Shown: positions 1-6,118 of the stretch, one piece after another
Layout of the letters: every line of letters begins with the position of its first letter
Position numbering within the stretch: position 1 is the first letter of the stretch
Assembly: GCA_021772595.1 (NCBI GenBank)
Contig: JAJFLS010000581.1
Span: forward strand, 1 to 8,587
Direction of reading: 5' to 3'
DNA: 8,587 nucleotides
Source of the DNA: Opitutales bacterium
GTDB taxonomy: Bacteria > Verrucomicrobiota > Verrucomicrobiia > Opitutales > Opitutaceae
Position numbers and translations under genes: made by a program
Notes under the pieces: generated by a model
Database searches by the model: none
What the model saw: the letters and a program-made list of their open reading frames with translations, nothing else
What the model was told of the DNA's origin: nothing

Positions 1-255
1 ACCGCGAAGGAGCATCATGTGCTTGGTCTTCGTCTTGGCGCGGATGGCGTCGAGGCGGTCGAAGGGAAATTCCTTGAGGAAGCGCAGTCCCGCGTCGATG
101 GTCGCTCCGCCCCAGGTTTCCAGGCAGCCGAATCCGATCCCGTCGAGGATTTCGAGCGCCGGGAGCATCTGCTCGGTCGTCATGCGCGTGGCGGCAAGTG
201 ATTGGTGACCGTCGCGAAGAACGGTGTTGTTGAAGATTACGGGCTCGGAACTCAT
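1..255 (-). CDS. oadA: Oxaloacetate decarboxylase alpha / pyruvate carboxylase subunit B, N-terminal fragment (partial)
   Basis: Only the first 85 codons lie in the window; the gene runs off the left edge. The reading begins MSSEPVIFNNTVLRDGHQSL and continues with an ETWGGATIDAGLRFL stretch and KHMMLLRG. The LRDGHQSL motif (about residues 13-20) and the WGGAT motif (about 47-51) are hallmarks of the carboxyltransferase TIM barrel of OadA, PycB and related biotin-dependent enzymes, which move CO2 between carboxybiotin and pyruvate/oxaloacetate. The fragment ends before the domain completes, so it cannot be decided between a sodium-pump decarboxylase alpha subunit and a pyruvate carboxylase B subunit. 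ATG at 255-253 is chosen because the family N-terminus starts there; no Shine-Dalgarno sequence precedes it. It reads in the same direction as the upstream ABC operon but is separated from it by 194 bases holding two hairpins. Confidence 0.9.
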   Translation of the reverse strand, partial: MSSEPVIFNNTVLRDGHQSLAATRMTTEQMLPALEILDGIGFGCLETWGGATIDAGLRFLKEFPFDRLDAIRAKTKTKHMMLLRG

Positions 256-362
256 CGGTTTTACGTGTTCGTGTTGAAAATGGGTTGGTACGTTCGAGAA
301 TTATTGAGGGCTTGGGAGGGAGGCGTAAAGCCTGATTAGCTTGGGAACGTTAATTCCGTTTT

Positions 363-387
363 CGGAACGACGCAGTCGTTCCGCTAC
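363..387 (-). repeat. GTAG-tagged REP-like hairpin, type 1, copy 1
   Basis: A perfect 9-bp stem (CGGAACGAC / GTCGTTCCG) with a GCA loop occupies 363-383 and is followed by CTAC at 384-387, so on the minus strand the order is GTAG then hairpin. The same element recurs with compensatory changes at 6310-6334 and, inverted, at 6350-6374. GTAG immediately 5' of a short palindrome is the known architecture of REP elements recognised by RAYT transposases. It lies between the ABC operon and oadA and could also affect the 3' end of the natB transcript, but no T-run follows it. Confidence 0.75.
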
Positions 388-416
388 GGGATTCGATGAA
401 CGGAGCGGCGAGTGTC

Positions 417-442
417 GGCTGATTAGGGATAATCAGCCCTAC
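417..442 (-). repeat. GTAG-tagged REP-like hairpin, type 2
   Basis: A perfect 9-bp inverted repeat (GGCTGATTA / TAATCAGCC) with a four-base loop, 417-438, is followed by CTAC at 439-442. On the minus strand it reads GTAG then hairpin. The stem sequence is unrelated to the type 1 element 30 bases away, but the tag and stem length are the same. It begins 7 bases past the natB stop codon, so it would form at the 3' end of that mRNA. It lacks the T-run of an intrinsic terminator. Confidence 0.65.
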
Positions 443-449
443 CATTGGG

Positions 450-1652
450 CTAGGTTCGAAACAGGATTTGCTCTCGTTGGAAGAGGGCGGCGGAGAGGCG
501 CATGACGATGAGGGCGTAGATGAACGAGCTCGTCAGGGCGATGGCGAAGTAGGTCGGGTCGAAGATGTTGCCGAGGATTTGCTTCATCGTCAGGGATATG
601 TTCAGCACCGGGATGAACGCGGTGTAGAGCTGCGTTTCCGCCCCGAGGATCGAGGAGATCATCGCGGGGAAGAGCACGATCGAGATGAACGGGAGAATGT
701 AGGTCTGCGCTTCTTTCTGGTTGCGGGCGAAGCTCGAGATGACGAGCAGAAGCGAGGACGTGAACAGGGCCAAGGGGATTACGATCAACAGCATAGCGAA
801 GACGGAGGTAAGTTCGATGGAGATATTGATATCGATGATCTCGTTGAATTTCTCCAGCCCTAGCGAAAGCGGGACAACTATGCCGGTGATCGCGCAGATG
901 GACGCGACTAGGCTGACGGTGAAAATCGTGAGAAGTTTCCCTTGGACGATTTCGTACCGAGAAGCTGGAGACACGAGTAGCGTCTCCATCGTGCCGCGCT
1001 CTTTTTCGCCCGCGCATAGGTCGAACGCGGTTTGTATTCCTCCGAAGGCCGCGCTGATGACAATTAGGTAGGGCAGAAACATTCCGAGTATGAACGCTCC
1101 AGTGGATTCGCCCGAGGCGATGCTTGTGGTCTCGATGCTCGTCGGCTTCGCGAAGTTTTCGGGTAGGTTTTCGGAGCGGATTCGTTGGACCAGGGATTCT
1201 TTGTCGAATTTTCGGATCATTCCCGTCAAGCGATTTTGCGCGTTCTGGGATTTCTCGTTGGCGAGGTCGTAGATAATTTCCAGGGAAGCGGATCGGTTGC
1301 TTTGGAATTCCGTCTGCGCGTTTTCGGACACGACGAGGATGGCACGAGCGTTGCGTTCCCTCAAGGCAGTCTCGGCAGCGTAGCGGGTTTCGAATCGCTG
1401 CGTCTTAACCGATTCGTTGCTCTCGATTCTGTCGATCAGCTCCGGAAAAGAGCCTTGCTCGACGATTCCGATATTCAAAACGGAACTGCTCATGTCGCTC
1501 ACCTTCTTTCCGGCGAAGAACATTACGGTGCCGAGGATGAGCGGAGTGATCAGTAGTGGAGATATGATTACGCCGAGGATGACGCGCTTGTCGCGGAGAG
1601 TTTCGCGGAGCTCCTTGCGAAATACGACGAAGCTAAGCGACTTATTGAACAT
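450..1652 (-). CDS. natB: NatB-type ABC-2 exporter permease
   Basis: A 400-residue membrane protein, normal for the NatB/YhaP family. Hydrophobic segment 1 is at about residues 24-47. It is followed by a long polar region (about 50-182) expected outside the membrane, then by further hydrophobic segments at about 184-212, 240-268, 282-308, 316-337 and 366-390. This is the usual ABC-2 layout. The cytoplasmic GEKERGTMETLLVSP motif (215-229), the ARNQKEAQ segment (309-316) and the PVLNISLTMKQIL segment (348-360) are typical of NatB. It should pair with the ATPase encoded just upstream; NatAB in Bacillus exports sodium, but the substrate here is unknown. The ATG lies inside the last codons of natA (11-nt overlap) and has a strong GGAGG site six bases upstream, which fixes the start and indicates coupled translation. 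Alternative: a generic ABC-2 permease of other substrate. Confidence 0.88.
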   Translation of the reverse strand: MFNKSLSFVVFRKELRETLRDKRVILGVIISPLLITPLILGTVMFFAGKKVSDMSSSVLNIGIVEQGSFPELIDRIESNESVKTQRFETRYAAETALRERNARAILVVSENAQTEFQSNRSASLEIIYDLANEKSQNAQNRLTGMIRKFDKESLVQRIRSENLPENFAKPTSIETTSIASGESTGAFILGMFLPYLIVISAAFGGIQTAFDLCAGEKERGTMETLLVSPASRYEIVQGKLLTIFTVSLVASICAITGIVVPLSLGLEKFNEIIDINISIELTSVFAMLLIVIPLALFTSSLLLVISSFARNQKEAQTYILPFISIVLFPAMISSILGAETQLYTAFIPVLNISLTMKQILGNIFDPTYFAIALTSSFIYALIVMRLSAALFQREQILFRT

Positions 1653-2394
1653 CGTTCGCCTCCATTTGGTTAACGATTTTCAGAAAGGCATTTTCCATGG
1701 CCTTCTCACCGGTCTGCGCGTGGAGCTCATCGACGGTGCCTTCGGCTGCGATACGGCCTCGGTGGACGATGGCGACGTGATCGCAAAGCCGCTCCACTTC
1801 GCTCATGATGTGGGTGGAGAAAACGACGGTCAGATTCTCGGTCCGGCATTGCTCGATGAAGGCCATGATTGTCTGGGAGGTCATGACATCGAGCCCGGTT
1901 GTGGGTTCGTCGAAGATCATGACGGGCGGGTGGTGGACGATGGATCGGGCGATGGAGACGCGTTGCTTCTGGCCGGTGGAGAGCTTGTCGCAGCGGCCGT
2001 TTTGGAATTCCCCGATTTCGAGCCGCTCGACGAGCTCGTCTATCCGCGTCGCGAGTTCGGAGCCGCTCATTCCGTTGAGCTTTCCGAAGTACTCGATCAT
2101 CTCCCGGGCGGTGAGGCGGCCGTAGAGCGCGGTGCTGCCGGAGAGGAAGCCGATGCTGCGGCGGACGTCCTCGGGGCTTTCGCGCACATCGTACCCGGCG
2201 ATGCTCGCGCTGCCGGAAGTCGGCTCGAGGAGGGTGCCCAGCATGCGGAGGGTGGTGGTCTTGCCGGCGCCGTTTGCCCCGAGAAGGCCGAATATCCGCC
2301 CGGGCTCGCAGGTGAGGCTGAGATTGCTGACGGCGCGGACGAGCCCGCGTTTTCGATCACGGAAGGTTTTGGTGAGATTTTCGGCGATTATCAC
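1642..2394 (-). CDS. natA: NatA-type ABC transporter ATP-binding protein
   Basis: A 250-residue ABC ATPase with all nucleotide-binding motifs intact. Walker A GANGAGKT is at 39-46, the signature LSTGQ at 138-142 and Walker B VMIFDEP at 158-164. The D-loop follows as TTGLD, and the switch histidine STH is at 193-195. The 'DV(R)...P..VR..IGFL' stretch after the first subdomain and the C-terminal 'GRIAAEGTVDEL' segment fit the NatA/CcmA-like exporter group. It should form the cytoplasmic motor of a transporter with the overlapping permease gene. The start is a GTG at 2394-2392, preceded by AGGA with a four-base spacing; no upstream in-frame ATG or GTG fits better. A 13-bp tandem repeat sits about 35 bases upstream. 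The substrate cannot be read from the sequence. Confidence 0.92.
   Translation of the reverse strand: MIIAENLTKTFRDRKRGLVRAVSNLSLTCEPGRIFGLLGANGAGKTTTLRMLGTLLEPTSGSASIAGYDVRESPEDVRRSIGFLSGSTALYGRLTAREMIEYFGKLNGMSGSELATRIDELVERLEIGEFQNGRCDKLSTGQKQRVSIARSIVHHPPVMIFDEPTTGLDVMTSQTIMAFIEQCRTENLTVVFSTHIMSEVERLCDHVAIVHRGRIAAEGTVDELHAQTGEKAMENAFLKIVNQMEANDVQ
1659..1663 (-). promoter_or_regulatory. Shine-Dalgarno site of the permease gene
   Basis: On the minus strand GGAGG lies six bases before the natB ATG, within the natA 3' coding end. It is the best ribosome binding site in the window and decides the start of natB. Most other starts here have no recognisable site. Confidence 0.7.
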
Positions 2395-2429
2395 GGGTTC
2401 CTGCGGATTTGCAGGGCTTAGAAAGCGTG

Positions 2430-2459
2430 GATCGAGAAAAAAGATCGAGAAAAAAGATC
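2430..2459. repeat. 13-bp tandem repeat, two copies plus GATC, upstream of natA
   Basis: GATCGAGAAAAAA occurs twice head to tail (2430-2442, 2443-2455) and is followed by a third GATC. On the minus strand this places T-rich tracts spaced 13 bp apart in the presumed 5' leader or promoter of the natA-natB operon. It may be an operator or UP-like element, or simple slippage; nothing in the sequence decides. Confidence 0.6.
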
Positions 2460-2460
2460 A

Positions 2461-2731
2461 ATAGAGTTCTGGCCGTTCGCAGGATTACTTGGTGTATTGC
2501 TGCACTCTTGTAAGTTGCTGATGCAGAATAAAATGAGGTGAGAAGCCTATCACTTATAATTCTTTTTAAGCGCGGCTATCGGCGTAGCTTGAGCGCTTTC
2601 CCCAGCGATTTTTGAAAGAAATGAGCGCCTTTACTTAAAGTTGCTAAATGTGGGGCCGATATAATCTGAACACGCATAATTGAATCATTCCTAAATTTTA
2701 GATATTATTCCTATTTAAGATGGATTGTTAA
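2461..2731. other. AT-rich spacer with no gene recognised
   Basis: This is the most AT-rich part of the window and separates two divergent operons. No ORF longer than about a dozen codons with a credible start is visible. It holds two TATAAT hexamers (2555-2560 and 2660-2665), neither with a good -35 at normal spacing, a weak hairpin at 2568-2598 (AAGCGC / GCGCTT) and the better promoter candidate at 2680-2708. It must contain the promoters of the natAB and ribBA operons, and a small RNA is possible. Confidence 0.5.
2680..2708 (+). promoter_or_regulatory. Possible sigma70-type promoter ahead of ribBA
   Basis: TTGAAT (2680-2685) and TATTAT (2703-2708) are separated by exactly 17 bases and lie in AT-rich DNA. 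Each hexamer matches consensus at four or five positions. Transcription would start near 2715, giving a leader of about 215 bases to ribBA that passes through the terminator-like hairpin at 2732-2767. Given the AT-rich background a chance match is possible. Confidence 0.4.
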
Positions 2732-2767
2732 AAGCGGGGCTTTCGAACGAAGCCTCGCTTTTTCTTT
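2732..2767 (+). terminator. Intrinsic terminator or attenuator in the ribBA leader
   Basis: An 11-bp stem AAGCGGGGCTT (2732-2742) / AAGCCTCGCTT (2750-2760) with a seven-base loop is followed by TTTTTCTTT (2759-2767). The single non-Watson-Crick position (G2737/T2755) is a G.U pair in plus-strand RNA but an A/C mismatch on the other strand, so the plus strand is the functional reading. No gene lies upstream on this strand, so it either ends a small RNA or acts as an attenuator for ribBA. Confidence 0.65.
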
Positions 2768-2783
2768 GCCTGAATGAGGCGTG

Positions 2784-2836
2784 GTAGTGGCTTTATGCCG
2801 CGATTCGAATTGCGTCTATCGCGGCGTAAAGCCGCT
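2784..2836 (+). repeat. GTAG-tagged hairpin, type 3 (long stem)
   Basis: GTAG at 2784-2787 is followed directly by a 17-bp stem (2788-2804 / 2818-2834) with a 13-base loop. Two positions (T2788/G2834 and T2796/G2826) pair as G.T or G.U on this strand; all the others are Watson-Crick. The tag and its position match the other REP-like elements of the window, although the stem and loop are longer. It lies 93 bases before the ribBA start and would form in its 5' leader if that is transcribed. Confidence 0.6.
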
Positions 2837-2928
2837 TCTGCATTGTTGCAATGACTGCAGATCTTTCGGAGCTTCGGGCGGGATAACGGGTTGTCATCGA
2901 GCGAGCAGGCGTTTCACTGGGCAGAATT

Positions 2929-4026
2929 ATGAGTCAGATCGACCAGGAAATCGCATTCGATAGCGTAGAAGAGGCCATCGCGGAAGTGGCGGCGGGGCGT
3001 CCCGTTATTGTGACGGATGACGAGGATCGCGAGAACGAGGGCGACTTGATTATCGCGGCGGCGAAAGTGACGCCCGAATCGGTCAACATGATGATCCAGC
3101 ATGCCCGGGGATTGATCTGCGCGCCTTGCACGGGGCACCATTTGCAGCAACTCGGGATCACGCGGATGGTCGACGAAAATCGCGAGGCCCACAAAACGGA
3201 CTTCACCGTTTCGGTGGACGCGGCGGAGGGGATCACTACGGGGATCAGTGCCTACGATCGTTTTCGGACGATCCAGCTGCTCGGAAATCCCGACACGCGG
3301 CCGGACGAATTCGTGCAGCCGGGGCACATTTTCCCTTTGAAGGCGAAGGACGGCGGCGTGCTCGAGCGGGCGGGGCACACGGAGGCGGCGATCGACCTGG
3401 CTTCCCTTGCGGGGCTGTTCCCATGTGGCGTGGTGTGCGAGATTCTCAACGACGACGGGACGATGGCTCGGGTTCCCGAACTGTACGCGTTCAAGCAGCG
3501 GCACGGCTTGAAGATGATTTCCATCGCGGCCCTGATCGAATACCGGAGCAAGCGGGACAAGCTTGTGGAGCTGGTGCGCGAGATGCCGTTCGCAAGCGAG
3601 CTCGGCACGTATTCGCTGAAGATTTTCCGGAGTAAGCTCGATCACTTGGAGCACTACGCGCTTGTCGCTGGAAATCTCGATGGCTCGCCGACGCTCGTGC
3701 GGGTCCACGCCGAGAATCTGTTTACGGATTTGTTCAAGAAAGTCGGTGGTCAGAGTAGCGATCCGTTGCATGCGGCGATGAAGCGAATTTCCGAGGAAGG
3801 CTTGGGGGCGGTGGTTTTCATCAGCCGTCCGGACAAGGGGTTTTCTTTGATCGAGGCGTCGAAGGAGGGGAAGCCTGGATCGATGGGGCTTCGGGATTAC
3901 GGGATTGGGGCGCAGATTCTAGTGGCGCTCGGATTGGAGAAAATCCGTCTGCTGTCCAATACGAGCCGCAATGTAGTGGGACTCGACGGCTACGGGTTGG
4001 AGATCGTGGAGCAAGTCGAGTTGTAG
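2929..4026 (+). CDS. ribBA: 3,4-dihydroxy-2-butanone 4-phosphate synthase with degenerate GTP cyclohydrolase II domain (RibBX-like)
   Basis: A 365-residue fusion. Residues 1 to about 205 are a complete RibB domain, which converts ribulose 5-phosphate to the four-carbon precursor of riboflavin. It has DDEDRENEGDL (30-40), HARGLICAP (58-66), DFTVSVDAAEGITTGIS (91-107) and RAGHTEAAIDL (147-157). The rest follows the RibA (GTP cyclohydrolase II) fold in outline: RVHAEN at 258-263 and YGIGAQIL...LGLEKIRLLSN at 324-344. However, the three zinc cysteines of RibA (ECLTGD and LRCDCG) are replaced by ENLFTD and VGGQSSD. RQEGRGIGL has become RPDKGFSLI, and the AY.LQD segment is missing. GTP ring opening is therefore unlikely, while RibB should work. 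Degenerate RibBX fusions are known, for example in Bradyrhizobium. ATG 2929 matches the family N-terminus; no clear Shine-Dalgarno site. First gene of the rib-nusB-ftsY cluster. Confidence 0.95.
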   Translation: MSQIDQEIAFDSVEEAIAEVAAGRPVIVTDDEDRENEGDLIIAAAKVTPESVNMMIQHARGLICAPCTGHHLQQLGITRMVDENREAHKTDFTVSVDAAEGITTGISAYDRFRTIQLLGNPDTRPDEFVQPGHIFPLKAKDGGVLERAGHTEAAIDLASLAGLFPCGVVCEILNDDGTMARVPELYAFKQRHGLKMISIAALIEYRSKRDKLVELVREMPFASELGTYSLKIFRSKLDHLEHYALVAGNLDGSPTLVRVHAENLFTDLFKKVGGQSSDPLHAAMKRISEEGLGAVVFISRPDKGFSLIEASKEGKPGSMGLRDYGIGAQILVALGLEKIRLLSNTSRNVVGLDGYGLEIVEQVEL

Positions 4027-4042
4027 GATTAAAAATTGATTC

Positions 4043-4122
4043 TCCCACGAAGTCCACGAAGAAACACGAAGGTTTCGTTTTTGAATTTTTATCTCTTCGT
4101 GAATTCTGTGTCCTTCGTGGGA
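4043..4122. repeat. ACGAAG-unit inverted repeat between ribBA and ribH
   Basis: A perfect 10-bp inverted repeat, TCCCACGAAG (4043-4052) and CTTCGTGGGA (4113-4122), encloses further CACGAAG units (about 4055-4061 and 4065-4071) and the opposite-strand CTTCGTG at 4095-4101. The arms are built from ACGAAG motifs spaced about 10 bases apart, and the whole can fold into a long imperfect hairpin. It occupies much of the 188-base gap inside an otherwise tight cluster. The unit resembles intergenic repeats I associate with Verrucomicrobia genomes; that link is from memory. No T-run follows, so it is not a standard terminator. Confidence 0.7.
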
Positions 4123-4214
4123 TAATCCCCTTCCATTTTCGATAAATCCGAATTCCGCCTTTACATGGCTCGGGAACGAGCGCATTTCCGTGTCTCCTTC
4201 CACCTGTTCTTAAT

Positions 4215-4685
4215 ATGAGCCGACTTTCTCCAAAGCCATCCGAAATTGACGGATCCGATCTCTTGATCGCGATAGTCGCTGCTCGGTACAACCAGGTCTA
4301 CGTCGATGGACTTTTGAATGGGGTTCTGGCGGAGCTCGAAAAGGCGGGAGTTCCGAAAGAGAACATTCTCGTGGAGCGCGTTCCCGGGTCGAATGAATTG
4401 CCGATAGCGGCACAGCTAGTGATGACGAAGAAGCGTTTCGATGCCATCGTGGCCTTGGGCGTGGTCATCGCGGGCGGGACGAAGCACTACGAGCTTGTCG
4501 CGGATTCGGCGAACATGGGCTTGCAAGAGGTCGCGTTGACCGCTGGCACTCCGGTGGTCAATGGCGTGATTGTGGGTGATGACGAGGAGCAAGTTAAAGA
4601 GCGGTGTGTTGGCGCGATTCCTAAAGGTTCGGAATTCGGTCAATGCGCCCTGGAAATGGCGCGCTTGCGTCGCAACTACAGCTAA
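4215..4685 (+). CDS. ribH: 6,7-dimethyl-8-ribityllumazine synthase
   Basis: A 156-residue protein, usual length for RibH. It condenses the RibB product with 5-amino-6-ribitylaminouracil in the cytosol, normally as a pentamer or 60-mer capsid. The substrate-binding turn is RYN (24-26), in place of the common RFN. It is followed by VPGSNELP (57-64, usual VPGAFEIP), then GVVIAGGTKHYE with the conserved catalytic histidine H91, and KER with the phosphate-contacting R130. The usual IRGDT before the histidine reads IAGGT here. The C-terminal KGSEFGQCALEMA is normal. The key histidine and arginine are kept, so activity is expected. nusB starts six bases after the stop. No Shine-Dalgarno site is seen before the ATG. 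ribBA is upstream across a 188-base gap with a repeat. Confidence 0.95.
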   Translation: MSRLSPKPSEIDGSDLLIAIVAARYNQVYVDGLLNGVLAELEKAGVPKENILVERVPGSNELPIAAQLVMTKKRFDAIVALGVVIAGGTKHYELVADSANMGLQEVALTAGTPVVNGVIVGDDEEQVKERCVGAIPKGSEFGQCALEMARLRRNYS

Positions 4686-4691
4686 CGCGTT

Positions 4692-5141
4692 ATGTCTGAA
4701 GGCAAAAAACCGCAGCGTCGACTGTGCCGCATCGCGTGCATGCAGTATCTCTATTCCTGGTCGATCAATCCTCCGGTCGAAATCAACGAAGGTTTGCGCC
4801 TGTTCTTCAAGGAGCAGGAGGAGGAGCGCGACTACTACGCCTTCGCGGAGGAACTGATTTTCGGCGTGCTTGAGAATCGAGATGCGATCGACGCGAAGAT
4901 AAAGGAAATCGCGAAGAACTGGGATTTCGACCGTATTGCGAAAATCGATCTTTCGATTCTGCGCATGGCGATTTACGAACTGCTTTTTCGGAAGGATATT
5001 CCTCCGATCGTTACGATCAATGAGGCGATCGATCTGAGCAAGGCCTACTCGGCTGAGGAATCACGCCGCTTCGTGAACGGCATCCTCGACAAACTTCGCG
5101 GGCAGCTGGATCGGCCTTCGCGGAGCGCGAGCTGGGAATAG
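4692..5141 (+). CDS. nusB: Transcription antitermination factor NusB
   Basis: A 149-residue all-helical NusB. Residues 1-20 carry the basic RNA-binding start (KKPQRRLCRIACMQYLYSW, usually RR.AR..A.Q.LY). The C-terminal half has the highly conserved NWDFDRIAKIDLSILRMAI, PPIVTINEAIDLSKAYS and SRRFVNGILDKL segments (about 77-136). NusB with NusE (S10) binds BoxA RNA and supports rRNA antitermination. The gene starts six bases after ribH, and ribH-nusB linkage is very common in bacteria, so co-transcription is likely. The ATG has no Shine-Dalgarno site but coincides with the family start. A short C-terminal tail (RPSRSASWE) extends past the domain. Confidence 0.96.
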   Translation: MSEGKKPQRRLCRIACMQYLYSWSINPPVEINEGLRLFFKEQEEERDYYAFAEELIFGVLENRDAIDAKIKEIAKNWDFDRIAKIDLSILRMAIYELLFRKDIPPIVTINEAIDLSKAYSAEESRRFVNGILDKLRGQLDRPSRSASWE

Positions 5142-5194
5142 AGGTCGCGGCGTATTGACGCGGACGGTCGCGCGATTATCAAACGAGTTGGAAC

Positions 5195-6115
5195 ATGTTA
5201 TCGCTATTTAAGAAGTTCAAAGAAGGGCTGTCGAAATCGGCCAAGAACATCGCCGACAAGACCGGCGGAATTTTTCGTCGAGCGAAGCTAGACGCTTCTT
5301 CGATTGAGGAACTAGAGGAAGCTTTGTATGCCGCAGATTTTGGATACGAGACGACCGAAGAGATCATCGAGGAAACCAAGCAAGCGTATCGAAAAGACAA
5401 GGACTTGCAGGGGAAGGACGTAGCGGCGATCGGGTCCGCAGTCCTCCGTCGCGTCCTCCAGGGATCGGAAGGAGTGATCGAATTCAAAGAAGATCGTCCG
5501 ACGGTGATTTGCTTGATTGGAGTGAACGGATCGGGCAAGACGACCACCACGGCGAAAATTGGGAGCCAGTGCAAGACCGACGGGCGTCAAGTGCTAGTTG
5601 CGGCGTGCGATACGTTTCGGGCGGCGGCGATCGAGCAATTGAAGGAGTGGACGACGCGGCTGGACCTGGACATCGTTTCCGGAGAACGCGGGGCGGATGC
5701 CGCGGCGGTCGCGTTCGATGCTTGGCAGGCAGCCAAGAGTCGGGGCAAGGACACTTTGATTGTCGACACGGCGGGCCGTTTGCACACGAAGAGCAATCTG
5801 ATGGACGAACTCGCCAAGATCCGTCGCGTTATGCAGAAGCACGACGAGTCCGCGCCGCATTATAGCTTGCTCGTTGTGGATGGCAGCTTGGGCTCGAATT
5901 CGATCGAGCAAGCCCGCGTGTTTCACGAGAAGTTTGGGCTCGATGGACTCGTCGTTACGAAGCTCGACGGAACGAGCCGAGGCGGTTCGCTCGTGGGGAT
6001 CTATCGTGAATTGAAGCTTCCGATCTTCTTTCTCGGTTTTGGGGAAAAGGCCGAGGACCTCCAAGCGTACCAGATCGACAACTACGTCGACGCTGTGTTT
6101 GGTGTGGAGGAGTAG
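5195..6115 (+). CDS. ftsY: Signal recognition particle receptor FtsY
   Basis: A 306-residue NG-domain SRP GTPase that docks SRP-ribosome complexes at the membrane. The N-terminus MLSLFKKFKEGLSKS is a basic amphipathic membrane-targeting helix; the long acidic A domain of E. coli FtsY is absent. GTPase motifs are G1 GVNGSGKTTTTAK (109-121), DTFRAAA (139-145), DTAGR (191-195) and TKLDGT (255-260), then GFGEKAEDLQ near the end. These distinguish FtsY from the SRP protein Ffh, which also has an M domain. Two family-conserved stretches differ: DATTGQ reads DGSLGS (229-234) and GTAKGG reads GTSRGG (259-264). These may be lineage variants, as both keep the local chemistry. The gene follows nusB by 53 bases on the same strand. 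Downstream is a large repeat complex, and the next gene is convergent. Confidence 0.96.
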   Translation: MLSLFKKFKEGLSKSAKNIADKTGGIFRRAKLDASSIEELEEALYAADFGYETTEEIIEETKQAYRKDKDLQGKDVAAIGSAVLRRVLQGSEGVIEFKEDRPTVICLIGVNGSGKTTTTAKIGSQCKTDGRQVLVAACDTFRAAAIEQLKEWTTRLDLDIVSGERGADAAAVAFDAWQAAKSRGKDTLIVDTAGRLHTKSNLMDELAKIRRVMQKHDESAPHYSLLVVDGSLGSNSIEQARVFHEKFGLDGLVVTKLDGTSRGGSLVGIYRELKLPIFFLGFGEKAEDLQAYQIDNYVDAVFGVEE

Positions 6116-6118
6116 AAA

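Noticed and set aside
1417..2421. A 334-codon plus-strand open frame across the ABC transporter genes
   Set aside because: It is antisense to two genes with complete, recognisable motifs, has no family resemblance and low-complexity composition typical of a GC-rich shadow frame.
2568..2600. Hairpin AAGCGC / GCGCTT with a nearby GTAG (2584) as another tagged REP
   Set aside because: The GTAG lies inside the hairpin instead of at the foot of the stem, and the stem is short and bulged.
2555..2665. TATAAT hexamers at 2555 and 2660 as promoters
   Set aside because: No acceptable -35 hexamer at 16-19 bases upstream of either; chance matches are likely in AT-rich DNA.
2567..2767. 6S RNA or another named small RNA ending at the terminator
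   Set aside because: Size would fit, but no long closing stem with a central bubble or other recognisable family structure could be folded.
2700..2928. FMN riboswitch ahead of ribBA
   Set aside because: None of the conserved RFN stretches (for example the GGGGCAGGGTG-like start or the CCGGCGGT segment) is present.
2914..3771. A 285-codon minus-strand open frame opposite ribBA
   Set aside because: It is antisense to a clear RibB domain and shows no domain or signal of its own.
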